This document shows, piece by piece, positions 21,352 to 32,655 of a stretch of 64,000 bases of DNA (positions within the stretch are counted from its first letter, which is position 1; each line of letters opens with the position of its first letter). The notes beneath the pieces were generated by a model. It was not told the DNA's origin, searched no databases, and saw only the letters and a list, made by a program, of their open reading frames with translations. The stretch covers positions 62,001 to 126,000 of the forward strand of contig WEDG01005637.1 in the NCBI GenBank assembly GCA_017591395.1, read 5' to 3'. The stretch is from Schistocephalus solidus (taxonomy: Eukaryota > Platyhelminthes > Cestoda > Diphyllobothriidea > Diphyllobothriidae). The translations under genes were made by a program, and so were the position numbers.

Positions 21352-24253
21352 CTGGGTAAGTTTGTAGATGAAAGTTTATACTTCTGTTTTGAATTTTATA
21401 TTCCATTCAAGAATTTAAACATTTCGGTCCGTGCCCTGCTTATTGCTTAAACATGAATTTTAAGGCTTAAAAGCTCGAAAATCAATAAATTCCCGTGGGA
21501 ATTTTTTTCGAAACAGAACTGGTTAGCAAGTTTATGGCTCTAGGAAAAAATCTATTTCAGAAACCCAGAATACTTATGCGTACGTCCAATGAACGTAAAC
21601 TTATAGGCATACTTAACCCGCAAAGTATAACTCTTAAGTTCCCGCCACCCATAAATGTATATCAGACTTACTTACTCAGCAGCCTTCATAATTTCTTATA
21701 GTTTCTGTCCGCGTAAGGTTTATGCAATTTTGGGTTTCTGATTTTTTTTTCTAGTATCATGAAGCAATGTGCCTGGATACAACATTTTGCTAGATCATAA
21801 TGGGCGTACCCTTTGTGTATTTCCCGTCTCCCCCATCCTCTCCTTGAAGTTGAAATGAGGTTATAGGATGCACTGCTTCAAAGTTACGTGACATAACTGA
21901 AGTAGTGTGCCGTTCCTTTCGCCCTTAAACGGTCTTATTAACGTAGTTTATGCGTTCTGTTACTCACCCCGTACAGTGTATATAACCTGTACTGTTTTCT
22001 CCAAAAGAGTTGCTACATCGTTCTGACGTCAACGATTTCGAATCCTTTCCGACATCCAGCATTGTGAGTGTGAGCAGTCGTTTATGCGTATTTGAGGAAT
22101 TTCCTTTTTTATTGCAGTTATTCTACTCTAATAATGGTTAGTTAACCAATCTCACTTTTTAAGGTGCGTTATTTGGCGGCTCGGTTATACTGTCTCTGCG
22201 GAGCATATGCGTGTTTTGCCTCTCCTTTAGTTAAAAATTGTAAAGTTGCTTCTGTCATTTTCTCCAAATTCAACGACTACATGGTAGAGCCTATAATTGT
22301 AACCCACAGTGCTTCTAGTGTGAAAATTATGAGAATATCTTCTCGGTAAATCCTAAAATCATTTGCTAATGAATCATTTCGCTGGTATATGAATGCAATT
22401 AGGTTGGCAAACCCTTGGTTTTTCTAAGGCCCTTACATACAACTCACTTTAAACCAGAGAACTTACAAGCAATCCCACTTTCCAGCCAAGTAGTAAAAGG
22501 ACATATCTCTTGCCTGTGCGAGCTCCCGCGGTAAAATCCCACTAGCTAACGATTATTTGCCTCCAGGACGAACAAGCCTTTTTTGAAAACTTTCCTGCTT
22601 TTTAACAAAAAACCACCATCAGATTTGACCTCTTCACTTTATAATGCCAAGACTGCGTAATACCAGGCCATGAAACGCGATTTATTGCAAGTTCACAATA
22701 TCTGTAACTAAAATCTGGTCTTTTCAGCTTGGTTGCAGCACTCACAATGGATGGGATGTTATCCGCTTGAATTGTGTGCTTTTTCGGCTTTCCATTCTTT
22801 TTTGTGTAATCATTCTGATTGTCTCGCTAAAATATTATACTGCTGATCTGAGTCCAGAAGATAAAAAAAGAAAAAAAGAATATTTTTCCAGAAGGATTTT
22901 TTGTACCCGCTAATGTTTTGCAATTTTGACGTTTTTTAAAGGTCCTATGATAGACATGTGTGGCAGCACCGTTTTTTGGTCAAAGGTGTGGTCAACTTCT
23001 AGCTGTAATCAATGAACTTCTCACTCACAAAATACGTACCTCCATTATTTTAGAGGCAATTTTTGAATCAATTTGATCCTCCCAATGTTATGAACAGCAC
23101 ACAAAAAGATCCGCTAAATTATGTTACAAACTTTGCAAAAGCGCTGTATACCACTTGGTTTCTGTATATCCTCTCTTTTAAACTAAATAAAGTCAGAAGC
23201 GTCTCGGGAGAGGCGTCATCGGTTAGTCCATAGAGTTTGCAAATTTCTCTGATCGATCTCTGTGATACATCACCTAACACGGATTTTCGAGGCAGTACTA
23301 CATAAAACCTTGTCAGACCGTCTAAGCTTTCTAGTTCCATCTGTGTAAATAAATGTGCTACTTACTGGAAGCAGAAACTTTTAGTTACTAATATTCCAGT
23401 AAGTTTAGCAACCATTCAGACACACCCACCCAACCTACTGTTCCGTGCACCGGTATTGGACGCGTTGGATGCTTACCTATTTAAGCGCAATGTATAATAA
23501 TGTTCTGAGTGTGGTGTCTCTCGGAAGAAAGTATAAGTTAAATTGATACCTGAGGTTTTTAGAGTGGCATATATCTCTTCCGTTGGTTCTAGAGTTTTCC
23601 CGATCAATTTCGAGCTCTTTTGTGCATATGGCATAGCAAGCGTCTTGAGTCGTCTGGAACACAGGTTGAGACAAGCAGATGATAGGCACACATTTGCAGT
23701 CTCCTATAGCTCCTACTTTAGAGCCATCCATCCTGTTATGCAGGAATTCGTCGTTTTTGTTGTTGTGATGCTTTCTGCATTTCCAAGCTGGGTATGTTTT
23801 CTGAATGCTGTAGATCAGCAGATCCCGAAGGCCCAATTCGTTTAATTTTCGCCTTTCCTGAACCAAAAATCGAGCTCGTCTGCTAACTCATTGTCGTCCT
23901 TTTCACCATCGTTTCTGCATATTCAATGGAAAAGGACGGGTAGTGGGTGCATATTAATGAAATTACCGTCTGCTTCTGCGGACTTGACCGACTGCCAGAG
24001 AACTTGACACGCAACAATCAGACCGAAATCCCAGTGCGATTTTTTCTCACTCTGCCTGTGGTGAGAAATTTTGGGAACTCTTCTGGTGGCCTCGGCTGCA
24101 GGCTGCACCAACACTCTCGAACCCGCCAGACACTGAACCCGCCAGACACTCACCGCAAGCTGACTCAGCAAAGGCACCACAATTTCTGCCTGATATTCGC
24201 GCGCCAAGCGCTTTGACCACACGGTCGATTGGGCCCACAGAAAAGCCTTTTTT
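21147..24253 (-). CDS. Unrecognised multi-exon minus-strand gene (partial model)
   Basis: Candidate exons, each with a plausible frame and GT-AG boundaries: 24253-24154 (TATTTTAG acceptor, GTGAGT donor), 23857 to about 23740, 23653-23477 (TTCCAG acceptor, GTAAGC donor), about 23340-23128, and terminal exon 21351-21147 ending in TGA. Phases agree between the first two exons, and between the third and fourth if the fourth begins at 23326. The other joins are unresolved. The product is helical-looking; parts read REYQAEIVVPLLSQL, LGDVSQRSIREICKLYGL and SEEERRFLARQVAFQLNARF. I do not recognise a family. Exons may be missing, especially between 23.1 and 21.35 kb. Confidence 0.4.
23119..23340 (-). 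CDS. Candidate internal exon of the unrecognised gene
   Basis: Frame from ATG after TTTACACAG (23340) to TAA at 23119. A donor GTAACA follows codons reading AKF at 23128, and an alternative acceptor at 23326 fits the phase of the preceding exon. It encodes TRFYVVLPRKSVLG and a helical stretch with ASPETLLTLFSLKERIY. No family recognised. Confidence 0.4.
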   Translation of the reverse strand: MELESLDGLTRFYVVLPRKSVLGDVSQRSIREICKLYGLTDDASPETLLTLFSLKERIYRNQVVYSAFAKFVT

Positions 24254-24529
24254 CTAAAATAATCACCCCGGTACGCCCTACTTTGCAAGCTTGCGTTTAA
24301 AGTAATTTTAATCTATAAAGGCATTCCCGAAAAGATAAAATTGTCGCATACTTCGTTTTAGGAAGGAAGCTCGTAAATCATAGTCGATTGAAGGGCTTAT
24401 GTTTTTTTCTTCTGCATCTTCCGAACTGCTTGAGATTTGAGTTCGCTTCTGCGAAATGATGTCTTATTTTATTCGTTTAGTTGTTTAAGTCTAGGGGGGT
24501 TTGACACGGGAAGAAGTTCCCTCCCCATT

Positions 24530-24690
24530 ATAACAGGTGACATTGTGCTAAATTCCGTAGGCATAGACTCCCGTGTTCTAATCCCAACCTTAATTCTGAC
24601 CTCCCTAACCCCATTCCCCTGGAATTTAGCTTAGGGTTAACTTTAATACGGGAGGTACTTATAACCGTGCCCTGCCAACTAAAGGAACAG
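24530..24690. repeat. CCCTAA-core foldback repeat
   Basis: Arms GGTGACATTGTGCTAAATTCC and GGAATTTAGCTTAGGGTTAA surround a core with TCCCAACCTTAATTC and CCTAACCCC. Same family as 25645-25749. Confidence 0.55.
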
Positions 24691-25644
24691 ATATACCTCC
24701 TTTGAGGGTGTTCATTTTAGGCAACGGAGTTAGAGGTTTTTGACAAGAACGTAATATGTGACTCACCTCAGGGAATAAAGGATAGGTCAGCGGGTAATAA
24801 GGGACCGGTGGGACTAGGATTTTTATGGATGGAGCTGAATGAAGACGAGGAGAGTGCTAAACCCAATCCTAACCCTATCCATTATTTTCGTCAGGGTTAG
24901 CATTCGTTGCCGGGTTAGTTGGGTTGCACAATAGTTTGTTGCCCTGACAAGTGTTCGGATTGCGAGATCCGGTGGCTTTACCTCACGCCAACCAATAGGC
25001 GCGATATCATGCCTAGCTGACCTGACGCACTTATATTCGGATCCTTGACACGAGTAAGAATGAGGCCCTCTCTGTGCGATCTTTCAGTACCATAGTAAAA
25101 CTGACGCATTTTGAAACTACCGCGGCGTCCTGATAGTCGCCGCTTGGAAAGTTGCCATTTTATCCGATACTTGGGTCGTCCTTCCACCAACGAATTACTG
25201 TGTGACCCTTCTAACCCGGCAGCGAATGTTAACCCTAATGAGCACAACGGATAGAGTCAGGGTCAGGTTGGCATGCAGTACGGTCGCGTATTACACGCTG
25301 ACCGATCCTTCGTTCCCTAAATTGGGTCGCATATTACGTTCTTGCCAAGTTTTTTTTTTCCTAACAAAATTTTACAGGTCAAAATAAAGACACTGTGTTT
25401 TTACCTAGCAGAATGAAGCAATGTCGCGTATAGACTCGGCAGCGAAGTCATAGATACCTAGGTGGGACCACGCTGAAGGCACTACATAAAGCATGTGCCC
25501 TGAACTGGACGTGTGCTACTTCTTGAACTCTCGGGGACCTAGATCCCGTGGCTTGGAGCCCTCCAGACCCCGAGCCGATCCACTGGCATTTTCTTTGGGT
25601 AGACTGAATCATTTTTTGGTATGGTACTGCATCGACGTATTGTT

Positions 25645-25749
25645 GGTGGCCTTGCGCTAACTTCCAGGTGTTAAGGTTAGGGTCTGGAGGGTCGGCTTTA
25701 GATTAGGACAGGGGAATATTTGTCGCCTGGAATTTAGCGCAAGACCACC
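25645..25749. repeat. Foldback/MITE-like element with 24 bp inverted ends
   Basis: The ends 25645-25668 and 25726-25749 are inverted repeats with 22 of 24 positions matching (GGTGGCCTTGCGCTAACTTC type). The core holds TTAAGGTTAGGGT, a telomere-like word. It is only 105 bp long and has no open frame. No clear target-site duplication is visible, so the mechanism (DNA transposon, foldback or other) is open. Confidence 0.7.
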
Positions 25750-25980
25750 TTAGTGAAGGTCAATGGTCTAAAAAAAGTATACAACATCACAGCAAGTAAT
25801 ATTTCCCTTGGAAGGAGTACAGTTACCTTTAGGCATGCTGCACGCAGCATACTGCACGTGACAGGCAGTAAGGTAGGCCAACGAAATAAATGCGGAAAAT
25901 TTAATTAAGCATGTTTACCTAAGGTAAAGTAAGACGTTCTAAGTGTGGTTGTGTGTTAGGCGAAGGTGTCACATCTCAAG

Positions 25981-26202
25981 TCAGCCCGGAAGAAGGTCCA
26001 TTTGAACATAGGTTAGCTTAACATTATGACCTGTGCATTCTGTGCAAGAATGCTTCCTATCATGGTTGAGTTTGGGTCGATCTGTTATGAGATATGCCAT
26101 CACTTGCGGTGGAATGATTTCTACAGCGATTTTCACATCTGCAGAAGAGGTTAGAACATGAGAGTTGAGTGAAAGTTTACCTGATGGAAGTGTGAACCGC
26201 AT
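25981..26202 (-). CDS. Candidate two-part coding segment with a 42 bp intron
   Basis: On the minus strand a short exon (26202-26181, ATG start) ends at CAG|GTAAAC, and the next begins at 26138 after CTAACCTCTTCTGCAG, a good branch-point and acceptor pair. Joining them keeps the frame and gives about 59 codons ending at 25981; without splicing the frame is also open. The product (IPPQVMAYLITDRPKLNHDR, CTECTGH) is unrecognised. It could be an upstream part of the 21-24 kb gene. A 42 bp intron would fit the mini-introns known in flatworms. Confidence 0.3.
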   Translation of the reverse strand: MRFTLPSGKLSLNSHVLTSSADVKIAVEIIPPQVMAYLITDRPKLNHDRKHSCTECTGHNVKLTYVQMDLLPG

Positions 26203-26559
26203 CCTTTGGTACTGGCCTATAAATTTTATGCTGACTTTATATAAATGACCTTAAGGAAAAACCATCAATTGTGACCAACCTCGACTTCGAGATGGTTCTG
26301 ATATTACCTAAACAATAAGGTGACTACCATTCCATTATTGTTTGACAGAAATATCCACTTCTCTGCTTGCCCTTTCTAGGCATTGCTTTTATGCTATACG
26401 GCTCTCATAATGGGTAGGGATTAGATACGTTTTTAATTTTTAATGCAAAAAAAGTGCAACAAACTAGACGACGTTCTCTTCACTTGACATTTAATGTCTG
26501 CCTTATCTCCAGGATTATTTCCAGGTAAAGAACGGTAAGATAAACTCTTCCGCACATTG

Positions 26560-26885
26560 ATAGAGGTGACCTTGCGCTAACTTCTAGGAAGGTTACACAG
26601 GTCCGTAGTTTAACCATAAGTGCAATGTTAGCACTGGCAAGATATTGTAATGGGAACCACCCAATGGAATATAGGTGGGCTTACGCAGAATTGCCTGAAG
26701 GATATATATTTCCTTGTTCTAATCCTAGCCCTAAAATTGTGTCTTACGAAAAATTTGACCTGAAACCTAAACTTAACCCTCACTTCAACCACAACCCTAG
26801 GCCTAATCTTTACCCAAACCTCCCTGAAATTTGATGTTTAACCGTCTGTATTAGGTGGTTCCTACTCCCATATCCTATCCTTTTA
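26560..26885. repeat. CCCTAA-core repeat, possibly nested pair
   Basis: Begins with GAGGTGACCTTGCGCTAACTTC, has a second ATAGGTGGGCTTACGC arm at about 26660, a core of degenerate AACCCTAA words (26720-26820) and ends at CTGAAATTTGATG...TTAGGTGG. It looks like one member inserted in or fused to another. Confidence 0.55.
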
Positions 26886-27297
26886 CTACGTCATACTTAT
26901 ACTTCATAGTTGTGAAGGGAACAAAATTTTGCAACCTTTATTTATTCAAAAGGTATATCTAGCAAATGGAACTAGCAAATCCCACCTGAAAAAAAAAGTA
27001 GGACAAGCTTCCAACAAGTTAACTCCTCGAGCATGAAAGCACGTCAAAGTAGAACCAGCATACCGAAAGCCTCACTAGATGTTAGGAGGGCGTGGGAGGA
27101 GAGTTTAAACACTAAATGAGTGGTTCGCTGTGTTACCGGGAACAGTGACTCTTCTTACGATCTTCTTGAGAAACCGACATTTCCTGAGCGTTCTTTGGTC
27201 TGCGAAAAACCTCACTCAGGCCTAGGACGACAAGGTCCTTATCGGTACAGTGTGCACACATATTTTAGGCAAAGCTGGGCGAAATACAAGCGTTGCT
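26886..27297. other. No gene seen
   Basis: No supported gene; sequence between a foldback repeat and a CT microsatellite. Confidence 0.4.
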
Positions 27298-27298
27298 G

Positions 27299-27327
<29 letters not shown>
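27298..27327. repeat. (CT)n microsatellite
   Basis: About 14 CT units, followed by a short CACACA stretch. Confidence 0.9.
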
Positions 27328-27330
<3 letters not shown>

Positions 27331-27478
27331 CTCACACACGCACCAGTGAAGAGGTTAGTTTTCGCAGCCAACATTCGCAGTTTGCAGGTCGCTGCATATT
27401 GAGGCTGATGTGCACAGCATTCCCGCAGGCAGATCTTGAGACTATATGTGCCTACCTGTGATTAAATTTGCGTGTGTG

Positions 27479-27752
27479 TGCCGAACATAGGGAGGGGGGT
27501 GTGGTGGCACGCCTATGGGCGACTAGGGCCTAGGGGCCCCGGCCGCGCCAACCACCTGCGCTCTCTCCCACCTCCGGGCTTCTTGACTCTGTCATGACAC
27601 TGGGCTCAGGTGGGGTAGGAGGAGAGAGTGCGGTAGCTGCAGCACAAGGCTACTATCGCTTAAAAGTAATGCCCGCGCAAGTCACCGTCCCTGCACAACC
27701 CTTCCATGGAGCATACAGTGGACATCGTCAGACTACTACAGTCAAACTGTCG
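27479..27752 (+). mobile_element. SINE-like element, copy S2 (5'-truncated)
   Basis: Begins at TGCCGAACATAGGGAGG, lacks the tRNA-like head, and carries the complete LINE-shared tail ending near GTGGACATCGTCAGAC. A full copy (S3) follows immediately in the same orientation. Confidence 0.75.
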
Positions 27753-27771
27753 TGTGTGTGTGTTTGTGGGG

Positions 27772-28145
27772 TTTAGGGGTTGTGCCCCCTAAACGGGCCA
27801 CGTGGTAGATGCGTTGGACCAACACGGGGGCCACATTAGGGCACGGCAGGCGTTATTCGGGTTGCGTTCCCATAGCAAATGCCGAACATGGAGAGGTGGT
27901 GGCACGCCTAGGGGCGGCTAGGACTTAGGGGACCCAGACACGCCAGCCACTTGCGTCCTCTCTCGCCTCCGGTTTTTTTGACTCTGTCTTTAACACCGGG
28001 CTCAGGTAGAGGAGGAGGAGAGAGTGCGGTAGCTGCAGCACAAGGCTACTTTCACTTAGAACTAATTCACGCGCAAGTCATTGTCCCTGCTCCACCCTTC
28101 CATGGAGCATACGGTGGACAACGTCGGACAACGACGGTCGAACTG
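27772..28145 (+). mobile_element. SINE-like element, copy S3 (full length)
   Basis: A ~375 bp unit starting TTTAGGGGTTGTGCCCCCTA. A tRNA-like head is suggested by GGTAGATGCGTTGG (box-A-like) and, ~55 bp on, GGGTTGCGTTCC (box-B-like). It ends in the LINE-shared tail and stem-loop CGTCG-GACAA-CGACG (28122-28136). Its 3' end lies ~20 bp from the 5' end of LINE copy 2. Confidence 0.75.
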
Positions 28146-28756
28146 TCGGGGTTTGGGTGTACAATTTAGGAGCAGCATCACACAGATATCATTTGGTCGC
28201 TCCATTTATCTCGTACAGGTGGTGCATTCTCCTGTGGCCAACTTCAACCGTACCTAACTCTCACCTGTAACTCCTCGAAGTTGGTTTCTTCCCCGCGGCC
28301 ACGCCTCGGGTAACCGGCAAGACCGGCGGGCTAAAGCAGGTGAGGGTCTCCGTTGCTGTGTGTGCCTCCACACCCAGTATGTCTGACTCCCGAACTTCCC
28401 ACCTCCCCCTTTCAAAAAGTCCAGTAAGCAGCCCAGGCTAACTTGGGTCGCTCTCCCATTAAAACAAAACGGTGATCCATAGTGGAGCTCAGAAACCGTC
28501 TGGGATGTCCTAGCAGCCCTATTTAGGGATAGCACTGCTTGCCTCCTCACGGAGGAAGGGGCTAGAAAAGGTGCCCTAAACAAATGCTGGTTATCACGTC
28601 TTCTGCAGCCAGCCACGGCTCGCAGATCGCAAAATACGCGGTCGTAAAACTCGAACAAACAACAATACCCACCGTCCCAATCCCCCTTGCAATACCCTCC
28701 AGGCTGCTCGGGTGAGGCCGCTCACACTAGCAGCCTGGAACGTTCGTTCCCTTTAA

Positions 28757-29513
28757 GACAATCCTAGGAGCAACCGGCTGGAACGGAGGATGGCGCTGGT
28801 CGCTCGGGAACTGGCGCGCTACAAGGTGGACATTGCTACTCTCAGCAAGACACGATTCTCTGAGCAGGGTCAGCTGGATGAGGTGGGTGCCGGCTACACC
28901 TTCTTCTGGAGCGGCCGGCCAATGGCAGAGCAAAGGGACGCTGGTGTTGCCTTTGCCATCCGGAACGATTTCGTGGAAAGTCTGCCCTGTTTGCCGCAGG
29001 GTTTCAAGGATTGATTGATGAACATCCGCCTGCGTCTTCGGGGAAACAAGTTCGCTAAATTCATCAGCGCCTACGCTCCCCCAATGACGAGCTCTGATGC
29101 GGTGAAAGACAAATTCTACGAGGACCTGCATGCCCTGCTGGCGACTGTGCCGAAGGTGGACACGTTTATTGTCCTTGGCGACTGCAATGCCCGCGTCGGG
29201 AAAGACCACGCTGCCTGGCAGGGAGTGCTGGGTCCACACGGTCTCGGTAGCTGTAACGATAATGGCCTCCTTCTTCTGCGAACGTGTGCGGAACACCGTC
29301 TCCTGCTGACCAACACCTTCTTCCTTCTTCCGACGCGGGAGAAGGCCACATGGATGCACCCTCGGTCGTGGCGCTGGCAGCTGCTCGACTATGTTCTCGT
29401 CCGGAGGCGAGATCGACAGGACGTGCTGTTAACCAAGTCAATCCGCGATGCAGATGATTGGACTGATCACCGCCTCGTCATCTCCAAGACGAGGCTCAGT
29501 CGTCAACACCGAT
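28757..29513 (+). pseudogene. LINE copy 2, endonuclease
   Basis: Open from after a TAA (28754-28756) and interrupted by TGA at 29012-29014. Motifs seen: TLSKTRFSEQ (the catalytic Glu of SETR is Lys here), [16 protein letters not shown] (Phe to Cys), [10 protein letters not shown] and WTDHRLV. The frame is lost after the RLSRQHR codons. Confidence 0.85.
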
Positions 29514-30255
29514 GAAGGCCCCAAGGTAAGTGACCGCCAGGTAAGTAAGATACTCTTTTGTGAAATTTGTCTGCTCCCTGTTTTGATTTCAGTACCCAAA
29601 TAACTGAGAATCTGGAGAACCTGCATGCTCCAGATAATAAAGCCACCGTGGAGACACGATGGTGTCAACTGTGAAATTGCATCCAGTCCACCACCCTAGA
29701 AGTCCTCGGACGCGCACGCCGTAAAACCAGGACTGATTTGACGACAATGACGCCCACATCAACGCCTTACTCGTGGAGAAGAATGTACTACACAAAGCCT
29801 ACATGGGCTTTCGAACTGACGCCACCAAAGCAGCCTTCTTCAGCTAACGCTGTCTTGTACAGCAACGGCTGTGGGAGATGCAGGATGCCTGGATGATCCG
29901 AAAGGCTGAGGAAATCCATGGGATTGCGGAACGTAATGAAATTAAAAACTTTTAAAAGCCATCAAGGCCATCTGCGAACCCTGTATCAAGGTGGCCGCAC
30001 TGCTGCGCAGCTGTGACGGTACAACACTGCTGACAGAAAAATTGCAAATTCTGAAGCGCTGGGCTGAGCACTTCAGAAGTGTCCTTAATTGCTCATCAGC
30101 CACCTCCGACTCCCTCAAGTGGACATGAAAAATGACCTGGATCTGCTGCCTTTCCTACCAGAAACCATCCGTGCCGTGCAGTAGATTTCCAGCGGTAAAG
30201 CACCCGGATCCGACGCAATCCCACCGGAAGTCTACAAGCACGGTAGGCCCGGCTG
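29514..30255 (+). pseudogene. LINE copy 2, broken linker
   Basis: Nucleotide-level match to the linker of copy 1, but broken by stops and indels in all frames. It contains the intron-like stretch 29541-29592 (GTAAGTAAG to TTTGATTTCAG) also present in copy 1. Confidence 0.75.
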
Positions 30256-31290
30256 ATGGCGGAACTCACGACACTCTTCCAGGAGATGTGGCACCAAGGA
30301 AAAGTTCCTCAGTATTTCAAAAACGCGACCATCCTCTATCTCTACAAGCGGAAGGGGAACCGGCAACTCTGTGATGATCACAGAGGCATATCGTTGCTCA
30401 ACATCGCCGGGAAGATCTTCGTCCGTATCCTTCTCAATCGTCTGAACGGTCACCTAGAGCTGGGCCTGCTCCCGGAAAGCCAATGTGGCTTCAGCCGAAA
30501 CCGCGGAACAACCGACGTGATCTTTGCCGCCCGCCAGCTTCAAGAGAAGTGCCAGGAGATGCGAACTCACCTAAACACTACCTTCGTGGATCTAACGATA
30601 GCCTTTGACACGGTGCATCGCGACGGACTGTGGAATTTCATGCAGAAACTCGGCTGTCCTCAGCGGTCCATGCACATGGTGCGTCAGATTCATGACGGGA
30701 TGACGGCGTGCGTCACCGACAACGGGATGGTATCCGATGCAATCGCAGTGACCACCAGATGAAGCAGGGCTGCATACTGGCCCCCACCCTGTTCAGTCTC
30801 AAGTTCTCTGCTGTGCTGATGGACGCCTACCGTAATGAGAAGCCTGGGATCCGCATTGCCTACAAAACTGACGGGCACCTTCTAAACAGTCGGCGTATGC
30901 AGGCCGCAACGCGCGTGTCTACGACTACATTCCATGACTTGCTCTTCGCGAACGACTGCGCCCTTAACACCGTGACGAAAGAGGACATGCAAAGGAGCAT
31001 GGACCTCTTCGCCGCAGGCTGCGTCGATTTCGGATTGACAATCTGTACAGCCAAAACGGTTTCATGCACTAGCCGCCACCCAGCGTGGAATACAATGCTC
31101 CCCGAATCAATGTCAATAGCGCTCAACGCAAGAATGTGAAAGCCTTAGCTTATCTGGGAAGCCCACTGTCACGATATACGAGAATCGATGACGAGGTTGT
31201 CCAACGGATCTCCAAATCCAGTCAGGCCTTCGGCCGACTGCAGGCCTCCGTGTGGAATCGCCACGGTATTCTCCTGAACAGCAAACTGTA
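30256..31290 (+). pseudogene. LINE copy 2, reverse transcriptase
   Basis: Three successive frames: 30256-30760 (EMWHQGKVPQ to VDLTIAFDTV and VTDNGMVSDA), 30765-31080 ([13 protein letters not shown] to LLFANDCALN) and 31085-31290 ([18 protein letters not shown]). The catalytic FADD is FAND, which would abolish polymerase activity. The residues after the RT lie in further frames. Confidence 0.85.
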
Positions 31291-32655
31291 GATGTACAAG
31301 GCCGTCGTCTCGACGACACTCCTTTACGGAGCGGAGACCTGAACCGTCTACTCAAACCAATCCAGGAAGCTGAATCACTTCCATCGCAGCTGCCTCCGCG
31401 GAATACTGAAACTGAGATGGCAAGGCAGGATCCCTGACACGGAAGTCCTGGAGCGGACCGGAATCCTCAGCATCCACGCCATGCTGAGGCAAGTGCAACT
31501 GCGATGGAGTGGCCACCTGGTTATAATGGAATACGAGCGACTACCCAAATGACTTTACTATGGAGATTACGCTACAGGTACTCACCGACAGGGTGGTCAA
31601 AAACGACGCTACGAGGACACTTTGAAGAAATCTCTGAAGCAACTGCAAAGCAACCCGGCGAGCTGGGAGGAACTCGTCCGAAAGCGACTGGCTTGGAGGA
31701 GGACAGTGAAGACAGGGGCAGCAATCTACGAAGCCAACCGGATTGCCGCCGCCAAGGCCAAAAGAGCGGCACGAAAGTCACCAGTGCCCCGGACCAACAC
31801 CACCAATGTTCCAGGCACTTTCAACATGCCAGCGTTGTCAACGCACCTTCCGCGCCCGAATCAGCCTGGTCAGACATCTTCGGACGCAATGCACCAACAA
31901 TCTGACAATTCAAAATTCTACGTCAAATCCTGCCAACCCTCTTTTGGACTCCCCCACCCTCACTCCTGGCATCAATTCCATTACTCCCACCATCATAGAG
32001 ACCACATCCCAATACTCATCACCTGCTACCCCCACAACCGCAACCACAACTGACTTTGCCTCCGCCGCCGCCGCCGCCGTCACCACCACCACCACCAGCG
32101 ATGGGGACTCTCTCCTATGCTGTCCCAAATGCGACCGCATATTCACCTCACGCATCGACCTGGTCGGTCACTTGCGAATCCATCGTACAGAGATGTGTGA
32201 ACCAGTGCCTGGAGCACCAACACACAGCAGAGATCGCCGCCTCCGCTGCCCTTACTGTCCTCACGCATTCACTCATCGCACGTATCAAATCAGTTAAATG
32301 TGCATCCATGACAGTGGAATTTACCACTATGCAGAAAAGTCCGATACCCCATGTACTCCCTCCGCTACTGCCATTCCTGCCGCCACTGCCACTGCCACTA
32401 CCATGAATGACTTCCCTCAGCCTCTCCCGATTTCTCCTGCCCACACTGTGCCCGCAACTTTAACTCCCGCATCGGCCTGGTTGGTCACCTGCGAATCCAT
32501 CGCATGGAGGTCGCTTAACCAGTGCCTGGGGCTCCGACATACAGTCGATGCGTTTACCTCAATTTCCCTCACTGCTCCCGCGCATTTACACAACGCATGG
32601 GTCTATTAGAACGCATGTGCCTCCAGTACAACCTACGGTAAACCACCGGAGGCTA
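31291..32655 (+). pseudogene. LINE copy 2, post-RT region and zinc fingers
   Basis: Broken frames. A Lys/Arg-rich stretch comes first, then [19 protein letters not shown], a Ser/Thr-rich spacer with an Ala run, CPKCDRIFTSRIDLVGHLR, CPYCPHAFTHR, and weaker traces of the last two fingers to about 32655. Confidence 0.75.

Noticed and set aside
28254..32444. Minus-strand frames up to 210 codons
   Set aside because: Antisense shadows of LINE copy 2; the motif-bearing frames are on the plus strand.
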